NCBI GenBank assembly: GCA_045586595.1
Contig: JAZNAQ010000014.1
Span: 1-38,850 of the forward strand
Length of the DNA stretch: 38,850 nt
Source: SIG480 sp045586595
Lineage (GTDB): Bacteria; Bacillota; Clostridia; Oscillospirales; JAAYXM01
Direction: 5' to 3'
Part shown: in pieces, positions 1 to 5,679 of the stretch
Layout: every line of letters begins with the position of its first letter
How positions within the stretch are numbered: position 1 is the stretch's first letter
Notes under the pieces: model-generated
What the model saw: the letters and a program-made list of their open reading frames with translations, nothing else
The model's database searches: none
Told to the model about the DNA's origin: nothing
Program-made: the position numbers and the translations under genes

Positions 1-6
1 TTTCAT
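1..6 (-). CDS. start of a gene leaving the window (partial)
   Basis: An ATG on the minus strand at 6-4 is preceded by a good ribosome site (GGAGG, complement of 15-19) with about 8 bases between. Only two codons (Met-Lys) are inside the window, so the product cannot be named. An extended -10 and a palindrome lie just upstream, which supports this being a real, regulated gene start. Confidence 0.5.
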
Positions 7-15
7 AGATAAATC

Positions 16-70
16 CTCCATTGTGTTTTTAATTTGACTGGCAGGTCATTTTTATTCTAACACAATGGAG
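16..70 (-). promoter_or_regulatory. promoter with palindromic operator for the outgoing left-hand gene
   Basis: On the minus strand an extended -10 (TGT-TAGAAT, 62-54) precedes the palindrome TGAC-N6-GTCA (35-48), which would cover the transcription start. A second, perfect 12-bp inverted repeat (16-27 with 59-70) encloses both and includes the ribosome site in one arm. TGAC-N6-GTCA is the kind of short dyad bound by TetR-like repressors; that assignment is inference. The outer repeat could also form a leader hairpin that hides the ribosome site. Confidence 0.45.
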
Positions 71-104
71 AATTTTTTGTTCATCGGCAATAGCCTCTTT
101 TGAA

Positions 105-123
105 CCACGCGACTATCGCGTGG
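105..123. terminator. small GC hairpin, possible terminator
   Basis: A 7-bp perfect stem (105-111 with 117-123, loop of 5) is followed on the plus strand by four T. No plus-strand gene precedes it in the window, so its role is unclear. It may be a backup stop for the minus-strand gene at 174-590. Confidence 0.3.
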
Positions 124-130
124 TTTTCAT

Positions 131-173
131 TATACAAAAAACAAAACCGGCTTAATAAAATAGCCGGTTTTGT
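131..173 (-). terminator. intrinsic terminator of the zinc-ribbon membrane protein gene
   Basis: An 11-bp perfect stem (141-151 with 163-173, loop of 11) begins right at the stop codon of the 174-590 gene. On the minus strand it is followed by a T-rich run, the complement of the A-run at 135-141. Confidence 0.8.
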
Positions 174-590
174 TTATGTTTTCTTAATTATTTTACTTTT
201 ACATTTAGGGCAGGTTATCTCTATTTTGCCCTTGCCACGCGGTACGCGCATAGTTGTCTTGCACATTTTACATTTAAAATAGCGGTGGGTTTTGCGCTCA
301 GCGTGCTTTTTCTTCCAAAATGAAAATTTGTCTCGCACAAGGTTTCTTACATGCCAATATTTATTGAGCTCACGGCGACGTTTATCAAAGTTTTTCGAAA
401 AACAACGAATATATGACCATATTATAATTGCGAATGCAGGAAGTCCCAACCACATCAGCGGGCGAACGAGCGAGATCACGGCGAGAATCATGCCTGTCAT
501 AAGCAGGAATGTTCCAAATTCATCTATACCATATCTGCCGTACATAAACCGCTGCACCGTGTTATTAAATCTCTGAAACCAACCGCGCAT
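174..590 (-). CDS. small membrane protein with C-terminal zinc ribbon
   Basis: A 138-residue protein of unknown function. Two hydrophobic segments (about residues 26-42 and 45-62) form a likely membrane hairpin, followed by a very basic stretch (about 63-103). The C-terminus is a zinc-ribbon-like finger, CxxC about 17 residues before a second CxxC. The layout suggests a membrane-anchored cytoplasmic zinc ribbon. The ATG start is supported by a GGAGG ribosome site 8 bases upstream and a strong promoter at 626-654. It is a single-gene unit with its own terminator. I do not recognise a named family, and zinc binding is inferred from the cysteines only. Confidence 0.8.
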   Translation of the reverse strand: MRGWFQRFNNTVQRFMYGRYGIDEFGTFLLMTGMILAVISLVRPLMWLGLPAFAIIIWSYIRCFSKNFDKRRRELNKYWHVRNLVRDKFSFWKKKHAERKTHRYFKCKMCKTTMRVPRGKGKIEITCPKCKSKIIKKT

Positions 591-625
591 ATCAGTTACC
601 TCCGCCTACTTTTTATTTAATGGGT

Positions 626-654
626 ATTATAGCACCCCGCGCCTGCAATTTCAA
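626..654 (-). promoter_or_regulatory. sigma-A-type promoter of the zinc-ribbon membrane protein
   Basis: Minus strand: TTGAAA (654-649), a 17-bp spacer ending in TGC (extended -10), then TATAAT (631-626). It lies about 36 bases upstream of the ATG at 590. Confidence 0.7.
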
Positions 655-687
655 GCCATTTTAAGGTGATGTTACAGATTGTTTACA

Positions 688-720
688 TGAAAAAGAGTTG
701 TGCAAAAATGCACAACTCTT
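688..720 (-). terminator. intrinsic terminator after the SLH gene
   Basis: An 11-bp perfect stem (693-703 with 710-720, loop of 6) is followed on the minus strand by a T-run. It lies 3 bases past the stop of the SLH-protein gene and closes the icd-rex-SLH operon. Confidence 0.85.
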
Positions 721-723
721 CAC

Positions 724-1866
724 TTATCTGTTTAAAAACTCGTTTGCAGCAGAATCGCTAACTGCGCCGTTTGCAACAAGCTTTGCAAGCAACGTCATAT
801 TGCTTCCCTTAACGCGAGCCGACATTGCAAGATACGAAATATACATTACATGATCGCGTTTAAACTGTGCCGATTCTATCTCGTTCTTCACCGACTGCGA
901 AATAACGCCAAGTCTGACTGCATCAGAAATCGCTGTCAGATACTTAAAATCTCCTGCCTCCTCACTGTAGCCAAGGCTTCTGAGGATAAATGTCATATAC
1001 TGCGTAGCCGTAGTCATTGCGCTTCCGTCATATCGGGTATTGCTTACTCCCTTTGTATAACCCATACGGTATGCATACCCTACATATTTCTGCGCCCACG
1101 CATCTACATCCGTAAACGGATGATAGTGTGTAGTTGCAAGAGCCATATCCTCTTCACCGAGAAGGCGTATAAGCATGGTTATGCTCTCTGCACGGGTATT
1201 GCCGCGCGCAAGCTCCATACCGTTTGCCGCACCTCTTACCAAACCAAGGCGTTTGAGGGCATAAGCTTCATCCATATATTTCGGCTCATATCCTCCGCTT
1301 GTGCGTGAATATACGCCGTCAATGAGCACCTTAGCGGTATTTGAGGTTATCTCAATCTTTCCACCCGTTTCAGGAAACATGAATTCGGTAAACCTTCCAA
1401 GTGCATTGCCGGATGCAATTTCTTTGCCCTGTGTGATGTTAATAACGCTTCCTGAGATACATTTGCTTGTGCCCTCGATTACAATAACCGTAGTACCGTT
1501 GTTTGCGGATATGACATCGCCGGATGCGAGCGTTACAGGTGACATATATCTCGTAGAATACAGGTATTTGCCCTCACTCTGAAGCTTTTCAAGAACAGCA
1601 TCGGCGGTTTCTTCTGCCATTTTTTCAGATGAAATACTCACAGTGACCGCGCTCTTTGCCAGATTTGTATATTTTGTTTTGAAGGAAGATATAGAGGACT
1701 CAATTTTTGATTTTGCACTCGCAATTACACTGTCAAAAAATGTGCCGTCAACGTAGCTCTTTGAAACAACGGGGTCTGACGATGAACCGCCTGACGCCGA
1801 AGTTGCAAAAACCAGCGACATAACAAGTGCAATAGCAAGAAGCCCTGCCGTTATTCTCCTCTTCAT
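724..1866 (-). CDS. secreted SLH-domain protein
   Basis: A 380-residue exported protein. It begins with a clear signal peptide (Lys-Arg-Arg, a hydrophobic core to about residue 20, and a small-residue cleavage region near the ASA/SGG at 22-27). Residues about 30-80 are Ser/Lys-rich and probably helical. A beta-rich stretch with a TxxSGDxI-like start follows (about 110-180). The C-terminal half (about 200-370) contains S-layer homology repeats, including an FTDVDAWAQKYV segment and the YDGSAMTTATQYMTFILRSLGY helix pair. SLH domains bind pyruvylated secondary wall polymer, so the protein probably sits on the cell wall. It is the third gene of an operon with icd and rex, 10 bases after rex, with an AAGGAG ribosome site. 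Its function beyond anchoring is unknown. Confidence 0.85.
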   Translation of the reverse strand: MKRRITAGLLAIALVMSLVFATSASGGSSSDPVVSKSYVDGTFFDSVIASAKSKIESSISSFKTKYTNLAKSAVTVSISSEKMAEETADAVLEKLQSEGKYLYSTRYMSPVTLASGDVISANNGTTVIVIEGTSKCISGSVINITQGKEIASGNALGRFTEFMFPETGGKIEITSNTAKVLIDGVYSRTSGGYEPKYMDEAYALKRLGLVRGAANGMELARGNTRAESITMLIRLLGEEDMALATTHYHPFTDVDAWAQKYVGYAYRMGYTKGVSNTRYDGSAMTTATQYMTFILRSLGYSEEAGDFKYLTAISDAVRLGVISQSVKNEIESAQFKRDHVMYISYLAMSARVKGSNMTLLAKLVANGAVSDSAANEFLNR

Positions 1867-1876
1867 AGAGTTCTCC

Positions 1877-2509
1877 TTATTTTTCTTTTGATATTTCGTA
1901 ACACAGAATTTTCAAACTGTCTGCGAAATGTACATTTTCAATCTCAACGCCCAGTTCAACAGGGCTTAAATCTACGTTTGTGAAGTTCCATATACCGCGA
2001 ACGCCGAGTTCGGCAACCTTTCTCGCCATATCGTGAGCAAACTCTCTCGGCATGGTAAGCACGGCAACCTCAAACGGATGTTCACTAAAATACTCAGGCA
2101 ATTCTTTAATGTCATGAATCACAACATCGCCTATCTTTGTCCCGATAAGCTTCTCGCTTGCGTCAAACGCAACTGTGAGCTCAAAACCGCAGGTTTTAAA
2201 ACTGAAGTTGTTTACCAATGCATGTCCGAGATGTCCTACGCCTATTATCGCTGCGGTATGCGGTTTGTCAATGCCGATGATTGATGCGATTTCAGAAAGA
2301 AGGCTTTCCACGTTATATCCGTATCCCTGCTGCCCGAAGCCGCCGAAACAGCTGAAGTCCTGACGTACCTGAGAAGCGGTAAACCCTAGCCTGTCAGCAA
2401 GAACACTTGATGAAACTCTGCCCACTCCGCTTCTCTGCAGTTCTTTCAAGCATCTGTGATATTTCGGCAACCTGCGAATAACCGACTGCGAAATATATCT
2501 CTCAAGCAT
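1877..2509 (-). CDS. rex: redox-sensing transcriptional repressor Rex
   Basis: A 210-residue Rex homologue of typical length. Rex senses the NADH/NAD+ ratio and represses fermentative and NADH-reoxidising genes when NADH is low. The N-terminal winged helix (about residues 1-80) contains the recognition stretch around SSSVLADRLGFTASQVRQDF. The Rossmann domain follows, with the nucleotide loop IIGVGHLGHAL (GxGxxG type, about 91-101) and the usual C-terminal swapped helix. It lies 15 bases after the isocitrate dehydrogenase gene and 10 before the SLH gene, so the three are probably co-transcribed. An inverted repeat of TTGTTAA/TTGACAA type overlaps the operon's -35, which suggests autoregulation (inference). 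The ATG has an upstream GGGAGTGG site. Confidence 0.95.
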   Translation of the reverse strand: MLERYISQSVIRRLPKYHRCLKELQRSGVGRVSSSVLADRLGFTASQVRQDFSCFGGFGQQGYGYNVESLLSEIASIIGIDKPHTAAIIGVGHLGHALVNNFSFKTCGFELTVAFDASEKLIGTKIGDVVIHDIKELPEYFSEHPFEVAVLTMPREFAHDMARKVAELGVRGIWNFTNVDLSPVELGVEIENVHFADSLKILCYEISKEK

Positions 2510-2524
2510 TTAGATATCCACTCC

Positions 2525-3670
2525 CTATCTGTCGAGCTTAGACATCACATAGTCTGCAAACTCAGCACACGTTGCACCGTCAGAGCGACCTGTAATGGTA
2601 AGCTTCTTTTCGTCGTACATACATATATCCAGCGCGCTTGCAAGCTTTTTCGACAGCTCAACCTCTCCTATATGCTCAAGGAGCATAACAGCCGCACGCA
2701 GCATGCTGCACGGATCAGCATACTTATCTCTGCCCTCTGCAACCATACGCGGAGCAGAGCCGTGAATAGCCTCAAACATGGCATACTTCTTACCGACATT
2801 TGCGCTTCCCGCAGTACCTACGCCACCCTGGAACTCTGCAGCTTCATCCGTAAGAATGTCGCCGTAGAGGTTAGGCAAAACCATAACCTGGAAGTCACGA
2901 CGGCGCTTTGTATCTACAAGCTTTGCCGTCATTATGTCTATGTACCAGTCATCAAACGATATTTCAGGATATTTTGCAGCAACCTTTTTACATGCGTCAA
3001 GGAACTTGCCGTCAGTTGTCTTTATAACATTTGCCTTTGTGACCGCAGTAACGCGTGTTCTGCCCATACGCTTTGCATATGAGAAAGCAAGCTCTGCAAT
3101 TCTGTCACAGCCCTGGCTTGTAGCAATGGTGAAGTCAATGGCAAGGTCATCGGTTACGTTTACGCCCATGCTACCAACAGCATAGCCGCCCTCTGTGTTC
3201 TCACGGAAGAACATCCAGTCTATCCCCTCACTCGGAACTTTTACCGGACGCATATTAGCAAACAAATCAAGTTCTTTTCTCATCGCTACGTTTGCGCTTT
3301 CAATGTTCGGCCATGGGTCGCCTGCGCGCGGGGTTGTCGTCGGGCCTTTAAGAATAACATGGCATGCCTTGAGCTCTTCAAGAACATCATCCGGAATAGC
3401 CTTGTTCGCCTTTACACGGTTTTCTATTGTAAGCCCATCAATTACGCGGAACTCAATCTTGCCTGCGTCAACCTTGTCCTTGAGAAGATACTCAAGAACT
3501 CGATGAGCCTCTTTTGTTATTGCCGGGCCGATGCCGTCGCCGCCGCAGACACCTATAATAATTTTAGGAAGCGATTTGTAGTCAACAAATTCATTTTCCT
3601 TCTTCATAGCCTCTACTCTTTTGAGCTGAAGCTCTATAATCTTTTCAAACTGCTTTATTGTGTTTTCCAT
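2525..3670 (-). CDS. icd: isocitrate dehydrogenase (isocitrate/isopropylmalate dehydrogenase family)
   Basis: A beta-decarboxylating dehydrogenase of 381 residues, oxidising isocitrate to 2-oxoglutarate with NAD(P)+. Seen: the nucleotide-loop start VCGGDGIGPA, the substrate segment ESANVAMRKELDLFANMRPV (the Ser/Asn pattern of isocitrate rather than isopropylmalate enzymes), FFRENTEGGY, and the metal-binding PNLYGDILTDEAAEF. The open frame extends 24 codons further upstream. The start used here is the ATG with an AAAGGAG ribosome site, because the promoter (3714-3742) lies inside that extension. It heads an operon with rex. It could instead be annotated only at family level; coenzyme choice cannot be read with confidence. 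Confidence 0.9.
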   Translation of the reverse strand: MENTIKQFEKIIELQLKRVEAMKKENEFVDYKSLPKIIIGVCGGDGIGPAITKEAHRVLEYLLKDKVDAGKIEFRVIDGLTIENRVKANKAIPDDVLEELKACHVILKGPTTTPRAGDPWPNIESANVAMRKELDLFANMRPVKVPSEGIDWMFFRENTEGGYAVGSMGVNVTDDLAIDFTIATSQGCDRIAELAFSYAKRMGRTRVTAVTKANVIKTTDGKFLDACKKVAAKYPEISFDDWYIDIMTAKLVDTKRRRDFQVMVLPNLYGDILTDEAAEFQGGVGTAGSANVGKKYAMFEAIHGSAPRMVAEGRDKYADPCSMLRAAVMLLEHIGEVELSKKLASALDICMYDEKKLTITGRSDGATCAEFADYVMSKLDR

Positions 3671-3713
3671 TATGTCGTCTGCTCCTTTTAAGACAATATT
3701 ACATCTTAGAATA

Positions 3714-3753
3714 ATTTTAATATGTTTCACGGCCTTTGTCAACTTAACAAGGC
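3714..3753 (-). promoter_or_regulatory. icd-rex promoter with an overlapping inverted repeat (possible Rex operator)
   Basis: Minus strand: TTGACA (3742-3737), 17-bp spacer, TAAAAT (3719-3714). The -35 lies inside the inverted repeat GCCTTGTTAA-G-TTGACAAAGGC (3732-3753). The left half-site TTGTTAA equals the clostridial Rex half-site and the right half differs at one base. The gap between halves is 1 base, not the 4 of the known TTGTTAA-N4-TTAACAA consensus, so binding by Rex is a hypothesis. Confidence 0.5.
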
Positions 3754-3767
3754 AGGTTTTCCATTAT

Positions 3768-3797
3768 TTTTACAAAAACAAACACATTTTTGTAAAA
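3768..3797. repeat. AT-rich inverted repeat in the icd upstream region
   Basis: An 11-bp perfect inverted repeat (3768-3778 with 3787-3797, loop of 8) of T and A with one C/G pair. The stem is too weak for a convincing terminator. It lies upstream of the icd promoter and may be a protein-binding site. Confidence 0.35.
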
Positions 3798-4030
3798 TCA
3801 ATTTTTCGAACAATATTACAGTTAGTATTCACTTGAAAATATGGTGTTTTTTACCTGTAATTTTATTCCATTAACTGCTAAAAAATAGAAGTCAATGTAT
3901 TTAGATTCATGACCTTCAGATTTCAAATATTCGCTGAAAAGTCTGTCTTTTAGCCACTTAAACCAAAGCTTTTTCATGCTGTAAAAATAAGCAGAAAAAC
4001 CTCATTTAAGTTTACGTAAAATATTAGGAT

Positions 4031-4093
4031 AATTTGTTTTACAAATAGTTATCCACATTTTCCACAGGTTTATCCACAGCGTTCAATCGCTGT
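4031..4093 (+). promoter_or_regulatory. cluster of three DnaA boxes with flanking dyads
   Basis: The roughly 530-base stretch between icd and tsaD holds no gene. At its centre are TTATCCACA (4049-4057), TTTTCCACA (4058-4066) and TTATCCACA (4070-4078). The outer two are perfect DnaA boxes in the same orientation. An inverted repeat ATTTGT-N3-ACAAAT (4032-4046) precedes them, and a 6-bp hairpin (4076-4081 with 4088-4093) follows. The surroundings are very AT-rich. DnaA binding is strongly suggested; whether this is a regulatory, titration or old origin site is not shown. Genes on both sides point the same way, unlike a typical active origin. Confidence 0.6.
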
Positions 4094-4204
4094 AATTTCA
4101 ACACTTCACAGCCTTTTTGGAATTTTTTTGCAGGCTTGCAAACGCAGTTTGAGCCTTTTAATCACAGAGCTATTTAGTTTACATAACTCTGTAAAATTAT
4201 GTCT

Positions 4205-5212
4205 TTAAAAATCAATCGGAAGTGTAGCGCGTGCATTCAAGTCACATTCTGCAAGATTTCCGCTCAAAAACTCGAAATATGCCTGTGAAGCTATCATGGC
4301 ACCGTTATCCCCGCACAAAGAAAGCGGCGGAAAAAATAATTCAATTTTTGAACTTTTTGCCTCTTTTTCAAGCCTTGCTCTGAGGAAAGAATTTGCGGCA
4401 ACCCCTCCCGCTATGGCGAGTTTTTTTCTTCCCGCAAGCTTTGCCGCAGAAATAGCGCGAGGCACAAGTGAATCGCATACGGCATCACAAAATGAGGCAG
4501 CAAGAGATGCGCGGTCCAGCCCCTCCCCCTTCTGTTCTGCACGGTGAACAAGGTTTATAACAGCTGTTTTAAGCCCCGAGAATGACATGTCGAGTTCTGC
4601 TCCATCAATATGTGCACGCGGAAGCTTATACATAGTCTTATCCCCGTTCTTTGCAAGCTCATCTATCTTCGCCCCGCCCGGGTACCCTATGCCGAGAACT
4701 CTTGCACATTTATCAAAAGCCTCGCCGGCGGCATCATCACGCGTTGAGCCGAGTATTTTAAAGCTTGTATAGTCTGCAACATCCACAAGAAGCGTATGCC
4801 CTCCTGATGCTACAAGGCAAAGAAAAGGCGGTTCAAGCTCGGGAAACGCTATGTAGTTTGCCGCAATATGCCCGCGTATGTGATGTACCGGAATGAGCGG
4901 CTTATCAAGCGCAAACGCGAGAGACTTTGCAAATCCTACACCGACAAGAAGGGCGCCTATAAGACCTGGGGCATATGTTACCGCCACCGCATCAATTTCG
5001 CTCTTTTCAAGCCCTGCATCGGCAAATGCCTTTTCCGTAAGAGCGGTTATACACTCTATATGCTTTCGCGATGCTATCTCAGGCACAACACCGCCATACA
5101 TGGCATGCATGTCTGCCTGCGACAGAATTGCATTTGAAAGCACTCGTCTTCCATCCTCAACTATTGCGACTGCAGTTTCGTCGCATGAGCTTTCTATTGC
5201 AAGAATTTTCAC
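4205..5212 (-). CDS. tsaD: tRNA N6-threonylcarbamoyladenosine transferase TsaD
   Basis: A 335-residue TsaD/Kae1 protein of typical length. It transfers the threonylcarbamoyl group to A37 of ANN-decoding tRNAs, working with TsaB and TsaE (both encoded at 22367-23478). Seen: the ASKHA-fold start MKILAIESSCDETAVAI, the metal-binding HxxxH in HHIRGHIAAN (about residues 110-119), the phosphate loop LVASGGHTLL, and GGVAANSFLRARL near the C-terminus. It starts with GTG overlapping the rimI stop by 4 bases (GTGA), a sign of translational coupling. It is the last gene of the long recA-polA run. No convincing terminator is visible downstream, only a weak dyad near 4165-4195. Confidence 0.97.
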   Translation of the reverse strand: MKILAIESSCDETAVAIVEDGRRVLSNAILSQADMHAMYGGVVPEIASRKHIECITALTEKAFADAGLEKSEIDAVAVTYAPGLIGALLVGVGFAKSLAFALDKPLIPVHHIRGHIAANYIAFPELEPPFLCLVASGGHTLLVDVADYTSFKILGSTRDDAAGEAFDKCARVLGIGYPGGAKIDELAKNGDKTMYKLPRAHIDGAELDMSFSGLKTAVINLVHRAEQKGEGLDRASLAASFCDAVCDSLVPRAISAAKLAGRKKLAIAGGVAANSFLRARLEKEAKSSKIELFFPPLSLCGDNGAMIASQAYFEFLSGNLAECDLNARATLPIDF

Positions 5213-5679
5213 AAACGTCTTTCCTTTCCTATATAAAAAGTCATAAGGTCGGCATCTTCTGTCGGGTTTGAATAAAACCTCGGTCGTCTCCCCACGTTCT
5301 CAAACCCCATACTTTCATACAAAGCTATCGCACCTTGGTTTCCCACTCTTACCTCAAGCGTCCAGAATTTAAGTGCAAGCGCCACACCTCGCGCTATAAG
5401 CTCGCACAAAAGCTCGCGGCCGACGCCCTGTCGCCTGTAATCGGGGTTTACTGCGATATTTGTTATATACCCCTCATCAAGAGCATAATACGCCCCGATA
5501 TATCCACACACTGATTCGTCCTTCTCTGCAACCAAAAACAGCGAATTATCCCCCGACATTGTTTCTTTTATCGAGTTCTCGCTCCAAGGGGATGAAAAAC
5601 ACATCTTTTCAAGCCCTGCAATCGCAGAAATATCCGAAATCTCGGCTGTGCGGATTTTTACACTATTTTTTTGCATCAT
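5209..5679 (-). CDS. rimI: ribosomal protein acetyltransferase RimI-like (GNAT)
   Basis: A 156-residue GNAT acetyltransferase, the usual size for RimI, which acetylates the N-terminal alanine of ribosomal protein bS18. The acetyl-CoA pyrophosphate loop is RRQGVGREL (about residues 82-90), preceded by the beta strand ITNIAVNPDY. The tail has the RimI-like LEVRVGNQGAIALYESMGF. The frame is open 39 codons further, but the start used here is the first of two adjacent ATGs with GGAG 9 bases upstream. It overlaps the end of polA by 17 bases and tsaD by 4. A rimI next to tsaD is common in Firmicutes. Its substrate is inferred from family and neighbours. Confidence 0.88.
   Translation of the reverse strand: MMQKNSVKIRTAEISDISAIAGLEKMCFSSPWSENSIKETMSGDNSLFLVAEKDESVCGYIGAYYALDEGYITNIAVNPDYRRQGVGRELLCELIARGVALALKFWTLEVRVGNQGAIALYESMGFENVGRRPRFYSNPTEDADLMTFYIGKERRL

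Noticed and set aside
850..1308. Plus-strand open frame of 152 codons inside the SLH gene
   Set aside because: Cys/Arg/Ile-rich translation without a ribosome site; it is the antisense shadow of a clear gene.
3671..3742. 24-codon N-terminal extension of isocitrate dehydrogenase
   Set aside because: The promoter lies inside it, and the downstream ATG has a good ribosome site and a normal family start.
4133..4160. Plus-strand terminator near the tsaD end
   Set aside because: A 9-bp stem with a 2-base bulge and a short T-run is present, but no plus-strand transcript is expected there and the minus-strand flank is A-rich, so it does not terminate tsaD.
3671..4204. Active chromosomal origin
   Set aside because: DnaA boxes are present, but dnaA/dnaN are absent, only three boxes are seen, and gene direction does not change here.
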